Shown here: positions 1 to 5,609 of the stretch, piece after piece | Numbering within the stretch: the first letter of the stretch is position 1 | How the letters are laid out: every line of letters starts with the position of its first letter | Assembly (NCBI GenBank): GCA_028706895.1 | Contig: JAQTVG010000078.1 | Location: forward strand, 1 to 5,609 | Source: Candidatus Omnitrophota bacterium | Lineage (GTDB): Bacteria; Omnitrophota; Gorgyraeia; Gygaellales; Profunditerraquicolaceae | Reading direction: 5' to 3' | DNA: 5,609 nucleotides | Made by a program: the position numbers and the translations under genes | Notes under the pieces: generated by a model | Told to the model about the DNA's origin: nothing | Database searches by the model: none | Seen by the model: the letters and a program-made list of their open reading frames with translations, nothing else

Positions 1-1083
1 ACAATAGTTGCCTGCAGGTTTTTAATCGGGCTGGCAATAGGAGTTGCTTCTTATGTTGCCCCGCTTTATATTTCTGAGATTTCTCCTCCTGATGTAAGAG
101 GGGCTTTGGTTTCTTTAAACCAGCTGATGATTACCTGCGGCATAGTTGTTTCGTACTTGATTGATTATATGCTTACTGTGGGCGCAGAACAGGAGTGGCG
201 CTGGATGTTTGGGATGGGGGCAATACCGGCGATAATATTGTTAGTCGGCATGATATTTTTACCGGAATCACCGCGCTGGTTAGTATCCCGGGGGTTTATT
301 GACCGCGCGCGCCAAGTCCTTACGCGTACAAACAGAGGCAAAGATATAGATAAAGAAATAGAGGAGATTTCTAAGAGCGCGGCTGAGAAAGGATGCTGCT
401 GGGCAGAAGTATTCCAGCCGTGGGTAAGGCCTGCGCTTTTTGTAGGCATCTTTTTGGCGTTTTTTCAGCAGGCAACAGGTATTAATACTATAATTTATTA
501 TGCTCCGACGATATTTGAGTTCGCGGGTTTTGGTTCGCATAAAGTCGCGATATTAGCTACTGTCGGGGTAGGGGTGGTTAATGTTTTGATGACATTGGTA
601 GCGATATGGCTCTTGGATAGATTGGGCCGCAAGCCTTTATTGTATATAGGTATGGCAGGCATGGCGCTAAGTCTGGGAGTGTTGGGAGTGGCATTTCATT
701 TGCCGAGTCTTTCAAGTTTATTAAAGTGGATTGCCGTAGGCAGCGTATTATTTTATATTGCTTCATTTGCTATCAGCCTCGGGCCTATTTTTTGGTTAAT
801 GATAGCAGAGATTTATCCGCTAAAAATACGGGGCAGGGCGATGAGCTTAGCTACTGTGGCAAACTGGGGTTTTAATATGATTGTCGCGGCTACTTTTTTG
901 ACACTTACAGATAAGCTCGGTAAGCCCGGGACATTCTGGCTCTTTGCATTGATTTCTGTTATCGGGATAATCTATTGTTATTTCTTTGTCCCTGAGACCA
1001 AGGGTTATACTTTGGAGCAGATAGAAGAGCATTTGTATAGCGGCCGCGGATTGAGAAAATTAGGCGAAACAAAACCAAGATGA
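1..1083 (+). CDS. MFS sugar porter (XylE/GLUT-like), 3' part, truncated by the window start
   Basis: This is an inner-membrane transporter of the sugar porter family, probably taking up a monosaccharide, possibly by proton symport. The frame is open from base 1, so the gene begins upstream; 360 residues are visible. Against XylE, about 100-125 N-terminal residues (TM1-TM3) are missing. Visible residue 6 (Arg) aligns with XylE R133. Family signatures are NQL at 40-42, PESPRWL at 88-94 after TM6, QQATGIN at 156-162 plus YY at 166-167 in TM7, DRLGRKP at 206-212, GPIFW at 261-265 (W265 matches sugar-binding W392 of XylE), IRGRA near 276-280, and PETKG at 331-335 after TM12. Nine hydrophobic segments (TM4-TM12) can be followed. 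The position matching XylE Q175 is Ile, as in GLUT1. The proton-coupling Asp of TM1 is off the window, so symport cannot be judged. The gene ends with tandem in-frame stops (TGA TAA). Family is certain; substrate is unknown. Confidence 0.95.
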   Translation, partial: TIVACRFLIGLAIGVASYVAPLYISEISPPDVRGALVSLNQLMITCGIVVSYLIDYMLTVGAEQEWRWMFGMGAIPAIILLVGMIFLPESPRWLVSRGFIDRARQVLTRTNRGKDIDKEIEEISKSAAEKGCCWAEVFQPWVRPALFVGIFLAFFQQATGINTIIYYAPTIFEFAGFGSHKVAILATVGVGVVNVLMTLVAIWLLDRLGRKPLLYIGMAGMALSLGVLGVAFHLPSLSSLLKWIAVGSVLFYIASFAISLGPIFWLMIAEIYPLKIRGRAMSLATVANWGFNMIVAATFLTLTDKLGKPGTFWLFALISVIGIIYCYFFVPETKGYTLEQIEEHLYSGRGLRKLGETKPR

Positions 1084-1131
1084 TAAAGCGGTAATGCTTG
1101 GCCGGCTGCGCCCAACCTTGTGAAATTAACC

Positions 1132-1160
1132 TTGACGTATGCCCTATAACAGAATATAAT
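1132..1160 (+). promoter_or_regulatory. Sigma-70-type promoter of the carB leader
   Basis: TTGACG at 1132-1137 matches five of six consensus -35 bases. TATAAT at 1155-1160 is a perfect -10, and the spacer is exactly 17 bases. The expected start of transcription is near A1167, giving an untranslated leader of about 159 bases before carB. The first transcribed bases are A/T-only up to about 1175. There is no extended -10 TG. No other promoter-like pair was seen closer to carB, so this is the likely carB promoter, although transcription from the upstream transporter gene could also read in. Confidence 0.85.
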
Positions 1161-1201
1161 AATAAAAATAATTATGAGGATATTTACAGGATTAGGGTTT
1201 G

Positions 1202-1258
1202 ATGTTTATTATAAGACTTAAAATCACGCGGTTTAGAATTTCCAGGCAGCTCTCTTAG
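1202..1258 (+). CDS. Possible arginine-rich leader peptide (18 aa) overlapping the terminator
   Basis: An ATG at 1202 opens a frame reading MFIIRLKITRFRISRQLS and stopping at TAG 1256-1258. Four of 18 residues are Arg (codons AGA, CGG, AGA, AGG). Weak Shine-Dalgarno candidates precede it: AGGA at 1188-1191 (10 bases away) and TAGGG at 1193-1197 (4 bases away). The last four sense codons coincide exactly with the 12-base 5' arm of the terminator hairpin, and the stop codon is exactly its 3-base loop, so a ribosome here would block the hairpin. Carbamoyl phosphate feeds arginine synthesis, so an Arg-sensing leader would make sense. However, a frame this short arises easily by chance and the ribosome site is not strong. 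It is a candidate only. Confidence 0.3.
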   Translation: MFIIRLKITRFRISRQLS

Positions 1259-1279
1259 AGAGGGTTGCCTCTTTTTTTT
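1244..1279 (+). terminator. Intrinsic terminator in the carB leader
   Basis: Bases 1244-1255 pair with 1259-1270 in an uninterrupted 12-bp stem (two G-U pairs: 1249/1265 and 1251/1263) around the 3-base loop TAG. One C and then eight Ts (1272-1279) follow at once. This is a textbook rho-independent terminator on the + strand. It lies about 77 bases after the predicted transcription start and 46 bases before the carB start codon. It may end transcripts from the upstream transporter gene, attenuate carB, or both. Transcripts starting near 1167 and stopping here would be about 112 nt long. Confidence 0.88.
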
Positions 1280-1312
1280 GCCTAAGCCTGCCTAATTTTT
1301 CAGCGTTTTCCG

Positions 1313-1318
1313 AGGAGG
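1313..1318 (+). promoter_or_regulatory. Ribosome-binding site of carB
   Basis: A perfect AGGAGG lies 7 bases before the ATG at 1326. It fixes the carB start, which also gives the family's usual N-terminus (MPRRKDI; MPKRTDI in E. coli). Confidence 0.93.
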
Positions 1319-1325
1319 ATTAAAT

Positions 1326-4300
1326 ATGCCAAGAAGAAAAGATATCAGGAAGGTATTAATTATCGGCTCCGGCCCTATAATTATCGGCCAGGCCTGCGAG
1401 TTTGATTATTCCGGCACTCAGGCGTGTAAAGCGCTGCGTGAGGAGGGCTATGAAATTGTCCTGGTAAACTCAAACCCGGCGACGATTATGACCGATCCCG
1501 GTATGGCTGATCACACTTATATAGAGCCGTTAACCGTAGAGAGCCTGACTAAAATAATTGCCAAAGAAAAACCCGACGCGCTTTTGCCGAATCTGGGGGG
1601 GCAAACGGGGTTAAATTTAGCTTCGGCTTTACATAAGGCAGGGGTATTAGATAAATATAATGTAAGGATTATCGGGGTTAAAGCCGATGCCATAGAGCGC
1701 GGCGAAGACCGCGAGGCATTTAAGGATACAATGAAAAAACTCGGCATACCTGTGCCGCATTCCGAGATTTGTGTTTCCGAAGAAGAGGCGTTAAAGGTAG
1801 CCCAAAAGTTAGGTTATCCGGTAGTAATACGCCCGGCATATACGTTAGGAGGCACAGGCGGCGGTATTGCTTATAATAATGAGGACCTTGGAGTTTTAAC
1901 CCGCAGGGGACTAAATGCCAGCCTCATACACCAGGTTTTGATTGAAGAGGCGGTAATCGGCTGGGAGGAATTAGAGCTTGAAGTGGTGCGTGATGAAAAA
2001 GACCAGAAAATCACCGTCTGTTTTATAGAAAATATAGATGCGATGGGTGTGCATACCGGAGACAGCTTCTGCGTCGCGCCTATGCTTACAGTGCCGAAGG
2101 CGCTGCAAAAAAGGATGCAGGAACTCTCTTATAAAATAGTTGACGCGATTGGAGTTGTCGGCGGCACAAATATTCAGTTTGCGCATAATTTAAAAGATGA
2201 CCGTTTAGTAGCTATTGAAATAAACCCGCGCACATCGCGTTCATCGGCGCTAGCCTCTAAGGCAACCGGATTTCCCATTGCCCGGGTTTCTACAAAATTA
2301 GCTGCCGGGCTTACCCTGGATGAAATTCCTTATTGGAGAAAAGGGACGCTGGAAAAATACGAGCCATGGGGTGAATATATGGTAATAAAGTTTGCCCGCT
2401 GGGCTTTTGAAAAATTCCGCCAGGCCAAAGACATATTGGGCACGCAAATGAAAGCAGTCGGCGAGGTAATGAGCATTGCCAAAACTTTTAAAGAAGCGTT
2501 CCAGAAGTCCATACGTTCCCTTGAAATCGGCAGGTACGGGTTAGGATTTGCCAAGGATTTTAACAGCCTGTCATTAGAAGAATTAAAATCTAAGCTCGCA
2601 TTTGCCTCCAGCGAGCGCGTATTCATTATGTATGAGGCATTGCGTAAAGGTGCTAGCGTAGATGAGCTTAATAAACTTACCTATATAGGCAAACCATTCA
2701 TCAAAGAAATGAAGGAGCTGGTTGAATTTGAAGAGGTGATGTTAAAAACCGGCTGGAAGGGATTGAGCGATGATTCTTTGAAGAAAGCCAAGGCCTGGGG
2801 ATTTAGCGATAAATACATGGCTAAGATATTTAAGGTAAAAGAAGATGATGTGCGCAGCCGCAGGAAAAAGGTGGTTGGTAATGCCCGCTTTGAGCCTGTC
2901 CCTGTTAGCGGGGTTAAAGATGCGGCTTATTATTATTCTACTTATACGCCAGGTGAGGATATGGTCGCGGTTTCCGGGCAAAAGAAGGTCCTGATTTTAG
3001 GCGGGGGGCCTAATCGTATCGGCCAGGGCATTGAATTTGATTATACCTGCGTGCACGCGGCGTTTGCTTTGCGCGACGAGAGTATTGAGTCTATTATGAT
3101 TAACTGTAACCCCGAGACAGTTTCTACTGATTACGACACATCTAATAAACTTTATTTTGAGCCATTGACCGCTGAAGATGTTTTGACTATATGGGAAAAA
3201 GAAAAACCTGTCGGCGCGATTGTGCAGTTTGGCGGGCAGACGCCGTTAAATATAGCTGCGGAGCTTGAGCGTAACGGAGTCAAGATTTTAGGCACGAGTA
3301 CAAAAAGCATTGCTTTTGCCGAAGACAGAGAGTTATTCAGGCAGAAAATGATTGAACTGGGGATACGCCAGACCGATGGCGCAACAGCGGTATCGCTGGA
3401 AGAAGCAATTGTTATCGCTAAGCGTATTGGGTATCCTGTCATGGTCAGGCCTTCGTTTGTTTTAGGCGGGCGGGGGATGGAGATAGTTTACGACGAACAG
3501 ATGCTGGTTAAATACGCAAAAGAGGCAATACAGGTCAGCCCCGAATACCCTATGTTGATTGACCGTTTCCTTGAAAATGCTATTGAATGCGAAGTGGACG
3601 CTCTTTCCGACGGTAAAGAAACATTTATAGCGGCGGTAATGGAGCATATTGAACATGCCGGTATTCATTCCGGAGATTCTGCCTGCACCATACCTTCGCG
3701 CAGCATAGGACGGGAACATCTAAAAACTATTGACGAATGGACGAAGAAAATCGCCAGAGAATTAAATGTAGTAGGTTTGATTAATATTCAATTTGCCATT
3801 TGTGAAGGCCAGGTCTATATCCTGGAGGCGAACCCGCGCGCTTCGCGTACCGTGCCGCTGGTAGCTAAAACTGTGGGGATACCGCTTGCGCGTATTGCCA
3901 CTCTTTTGATGTTAGGTAAAAAAATAAGCGATTTTCCTGAATTAATACATCGCAAGCTCCCGTATGTTTCTGCGAAGGAGGCGGTTTTTCCTTTTAATAT
4001 GTTCCCTGAGGTTGACCCTGTGCTGGGGCCTGAAATGCGGGCAACAGGAGAGGTTATGGGGATTGACGAGGATTTCGGGTTAGCTTTTTTTAAAGCGGAG
4101 GAATCATCAGGGACAAGGCTTCCGACACAAGGCAATGTATTGGTGACTGTAACAGACAAAGATAAAGCAGAGCTTTTCCCTATTGCCGCAAAATTATTAA
4201 AGATGGGTTTTAAAGTTTTTGCTACGGAAAATACGCAGCGCTTCCTGAAAGAAAAAGGCCTTGAAGCGGATTTTATTAAAAAACTGCATGAGGGCAGGCC

Positions 4301-4532
4301 CAATATTTCAGATGCGATTAAAAATAAAGAGGTGCATTTAATTATCAACACTCCTGCAGGCCGCACGAGCGTTCACGACGACAGTTATATCCGTATGCTT
4401 GCTATCCAGTATAAAATTCCTTATGTCACGACAATGTCTGCTGCCCGCGCAACCGTAGACGGCATAGATGCCGTAAAAAGAAGGCAGACCCAGCCAAAGT
4501 CATTGCAAGAATACCACAGTATGCTAAAATAA
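1326..4532 (+). CDS. carB: Carbamoyl-phosphate synthase, large subunit
   Basis: CarB makes carbamoyl phosphate from bicarbonate, two ATP and ammonia tunnelled from the CarA glutaminase, for pyrimidine and arginine synthesis in the cytoplasm. It is 1068 aa, complete (E. coli CarB is 1073). The N-terminal carboxyphosphate half (about 1-400) keeps R129, R169, E215, H243, Q284, E298, N300 and R302. An oligomerisation region spans about 400-550. The C-terminal carbamoyl-phosphate half (about 550-930) has R708, H781, E834, N836 and R838. The MGS-like allosteric domain is about 935-1068. By my alignment to E. coli, ornithine-site residues E776, D784, E885 and T1035 are kept. In the UMP/IMP site K947, T967, T970, K986 and N1008 are kept, S948 is Thr941, and T1017 is Pro1010. 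The start is fixed by a perfect AGGAGG and a typical N-terminus. carA is not adjacent on either side. Expression is probably controlled through the terminator in its leader. Identification is secure. Confidence 0.99.
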   Translation: MPRRKDIRKVLIIGSGPIIIGQACEFDYSGTQACKALREEGYEIVLVNSNPATIMTDPGMADHTYIEPLTVESLTKIIAKEKPDALLPNLGGQTGLNLASALHKAGVLDKYNVRIIGVKADAIERGEDREAFKDTMKKLGIPVPHSEICVSEEEALKVAQKLGYPVVIRPAYTLGGTGGGIAYNNEDLGVLTRRGLNASLIHQVLIEEAVIGWEELELEVVRDEKDQKITVCFIENIDAMGVHTGDSFCVAPMLTVPKALQKRMQELSYKIVDAIGVVGGTNIQFAHNLKDDRLVAIEINPRTSRSSALASKATGFPIARVSTKLAAGLTLDEIPYWRKGTLEKYEPWGEYMVIKFARWAFEKFRQAKDILGTQMKAVGEVMSIAKTFKEAFQKSIRSLEIGRYGLGFAKDFNSLSLEELKSKLAFASSERVFIMYEALRKGASVDELNKLTYIGKPFIKEMKELVEFEEVMLKTGWKGLSDDSLKKAKAWGFSDKYMAKIFKVKEDDVRSRRKKVVGNARFEPVPVSGVKDAAYYYSTYTPGEDMVAVSGQKKVLILGGGPNRIGQGIEFDYTCVHAAFALRDESIESIMINCNPETVSTDYDTSNKLYFEPLTAEDVLTIWEKEKPVGAIVQFGGQTPLNIAAELERNGVKILGTSTKSIAFAEDRELFRQKMIELGIRQTDGATAVSLEEAIVIAKRIGYPVMVRPSFVLGGRGMEIVYDEQMLVKYAKEAIQVSPEYPMLIDRFLENAIECEVDALSDGKETFIAAVMEHIEHAGIHSGDSACTIPSRSIGREHLKTIDEWTKKIARELNVVGLINIQFAICEGQVYILEANPRASRTVPLVAKTVGIPLARIATLLMLGKKISDFPELIHRKLPYVSAKEAVFPFNMFPEVDPVLGPEMRATGEVMGIDEDFGLAFFKAEESSGTRLPTQGNVLVTVTDKDKAELFPIAAKLLKMGFKVFATENTQRFLKEKGLEADFIKKLHEGRPNISDAIKNKEVHLIINTPAGRTSVHDDSYIRMLAIQYKIPYVTTMSAARATVDGIDAVKRRQTQPKSLQEYHSMLK

Positions 4533-4567
4533 ACAGACAAGTTTATCCCGAATAGTTAAGAGGACAT

Positions 4568-5609
4568 ATGAAATACAAACACGCTTTATTTTTGAATCCT
4601 TATATTGAGAAAAGCGCTACTAATACAATGATGCTTTTTCCTCCTACAGGCTTAGAATATGTGGCGACAAGCGCCAAGGCAGTAGCCGAAAAAGTCACGC
4701 TTTTAGATTTGCGTTATGAACTTGAGCTTTCTAATATAGATGTGCTCAGGGGTTTTATCAAAGAAAATAATATAGACGTAATTTGCGTAGGCATCGGCTG
4801 GGACCGTCAATACGAAGAAATATGCCAGCTTCTTAACCAAATGCCGGATGATATTTTGCTGGTAGTCGGCGGCTATAAAGCAACGGAAAAAGTAGAAGAA
4901 CTTTTCAGGGATGTCCCCTTGATTGATATAATTGTAAGAGGCGAAGGCGAGGAGAGCATACAGGAAATCCTGCGCGGAGTTGACTACAGGGATATTTTAG
5001 GTATTTCTTACAGGCGTAACGGCCAAATAACTCATAATCCGAACCGCCCCCTTCCGGATGTTAATCTCTTGCCTATTCCTGACCGTTCCTTACGGCATAA
5101 TGATTATTGTTTATCGGTAAATGGAGTAAAAATAAAAAGCTGGGAATTTGACGCGGTTTTAAGCGCGCGCGGGTGCCCTTTTGACTGTAAATTCTGCACT
5201 TTTACCATGAACCCTCTCGGCCAGAAGAGGAATTATTCAGCGCGCAGCGTTGATTCCGTTATTGAAGAGCTTAGCGGATTAAAGGCCAACATTGTTATGT
5301 TTAGCGACGATAACTTTTTTACCGACCCGAAGCGGGCCGAGCAAATCTGCGACCAGCTTATCGCGCGGAAAATAAAAAAGCGTTTTTTCGCGCAGGCGCG
5401 CATTGATATCGCGCGTTATCCGGGTTTGTTGGGAAAAATGGTTAAAGCGGGTTTTAAGGCGCTCTTGATTGGCATTGAATCTCCGCATGATTGGATACTC
5501 AAACAGTTGGATAAAGGCTTTGACCAGGCTACAATAAGAAAATCCTTTGAGGTTTTAAGGAAGTATCCTTTCTTTTACAGCGGGTATTTTATTTATGGGA
5601 ATATAGGAG
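4568..5609 (+). CDS. Radical SAM protein with B12-binding-like N-terminal domain, 5' part, truncated by the window end
   Basis: The frame starts at ATG 4568 and is still open at the last base; 347 residues are visible. Residues 1 to about 140 look like the Rossmann-type cobalamin-binding domain of BchE-like enzymes: VVGGYKAT at 99-106 and RGEGEESI at 124-131 match the usual GG and GEGE blocks. I see no DxHxxG motif, so cobalamin may bind base-on, or not at all. The radical SAM core begins near 195 with the [4Fe-4S]-binding cysteines C203, C207 and C210 (CxxxCxxC). It continues with FSDDNFFTD at 245-253 and the SAM-contacting GIES at 302-305. Members of this class perform methylations, cyclisations or other radical chemistry; the substrate here cannot be told. 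AGAGG at 4559-4563 lies 4 bases before the start, slightly close but usable. The gap after carB is 35 bases with no terminator, so co-transcription with carB is likely. Class is certain, function unknown. Confidence 0.93.
   Translation, partial: MKYKHALFLNPYIEKSATNTMMLFPPTGLEYVATSAKAVAEKVTLLDLRYELELSNIDVLRGFIKENNIDVICVGIGWDRQYEEICQLLNQMPDDILLVVGGYKATEKVEELFRDVPLIDIIVRGEGEESIQEILRGVDYRDILGISYRRNGQITHNPNRPLPDVNLLPIPDRSLRHNDYCLSVNGVKIKSWEFDAVLSARGCPFDCKFCTFTMNPLGQKRNYSARSVDSVIEELSGLKANIVMFSDDNFFTDPKRAEQICDQLIARKIKKRFFAQARIDIARYPGLLGKMVKAGFKALLIGIESPHDWILKQLDKGFDQATIRKSFEVLRKYPFFYSGYFIYGNIG

Larger units (their letters stand above)
1167..1325 (+). promoter_or_regulatory. carB 5' leader, candidate transcription attenuator
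   Basis: The predicted transcript start (about 1167) and the carB start codon enclose an intrinsic terminator, so full-length carB mRNA must escape termination. This is the arrangement of classical attenuated leaders such as those of pyr operons. The upstream part (1167-1243) is A/U-rich and holds a possible short reading frame at 1202-1258. I found no convincing antiterminator: nothing in 1167-1243 is complementary to the 5' arm of the terminator. No clear PyrR-binding-loop consensus or known riboswitch fold was recognised. Control could instead come from ribosome occlusion, a protein, or nucleotide-sensitive pausing. The arrangement is seen in the sequence; the regulatory role is inferred. 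Confidence 0.5.

Noticed and set aside
106..1083. TTG at 106 as the start of the transporter gene.
   Set aside because: The frame is open back to base 1 and the residues before 106 match conserved TM4 and the following loop of sugar porters, so the real start is upstream of the window.
1096..1118. GC-rich segment after the transporter gene as a possible terminator (TTGG/CCAA around a GC-rich centre).
   Set aside because: Only about 4 bp pair cleanly and no T-tract follows.
1174..1221. A second short frame in the leader, ATG at 1174, 15 codons ending at TAA 1219-1221.
   Set aside because: It starts about 7 bases after the predicted transcript start and has no Shine-Dalgarno site. It ends before the hairpin and has no composition of note.
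1235..1270. PyrR-like binding loop, suggested by TCCAGG and AGAGAGG near the hairpin.
   Set aside because: The purine-rich run is fully paired within the terminator stem rather than in a loop, and the expected spacing of the PyrR consensus is not met.
1244..1293. Alternative pairing of AGGCAG (1244-1249) with CTGCCT (1288-1293) as a possible antiterminator.
   Set aside because: The partner lies downstream of the T-tract, so it is made only after polymerase has passed the terminator. It is just 6 bp against a 12-bp stem.
3815..4366. 183-codon open frame on the - strand inside carB.
   Set aside because: It is the antisense shadow of a well-conserved coding region, with no ribosome site and no recognisable protein features.

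Overview
This is a bacterial window with three protein genes, all on the + strand: the 3' part of a sugar transporter gene, a complete carB, and the 5' part of a radical SAM enzyme gene. Strong Shine-Dalgarno sites, a near-perfect sigma-70-type promoter and an intrinsic terminator all point to Bacteria. Base composition and codon use look moderate and mixed (AGG, AGA and ATA codons are common). The combination resembles genomes of uncultured lineages such as Candidatus Omnitrophota or Elusimicrobiota, but this is an impression with low confidence; no taxonomic marker is present.

Layout. Positions 1-1083 hold the last ~360 codons of a major facilitator superfamily sugar porter (XylE/GLUT type), cut by the window edge before TM4. 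Positions 1084-1325 are a 242-base intergenic region. It contains a consensus promoter (TTGACG, 17-base spacer, TATAAT; 1132-1160), a U-rich leader, and a 12-bp-stem intrinsic terminator with eight Ts (1244-1279). The terminator lies between that promoter and the carB ribosome-binding site. Positions 1326-4532 are full-length carB (carbamoyl-phosphate synthase large subunit, 1068 aa) with its catalytic and allosteric regions intact. After 35 bases, a B12-binding-like radical SAM protein begins at 4568 and runs off the window end.

How it works together. CarB supplies carbamoyl phosphate for pyrimidine and arginine synthesis. It needs the glutaminase subunit CarA, which is not in this window. 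No promoter is recognisable between the terminator and carB, so transcription of carB probably has to pass through the terminator. That makes the leader a candidate attenuator. A possible 18-residue leader peptide with four arginines overlaps it: its last four sense codons are exactly the 5' arm of the hairpin and its stop codon is exactly the 3-base loop. This is the most interesting feature of the window, but it is a hypothesis. The radical SAM gene may be co-transcribed with carB, since no terminator is visible in the short gap; its substrate cannot be told from this sequence. The sugar porter has no evident functional link to carB.
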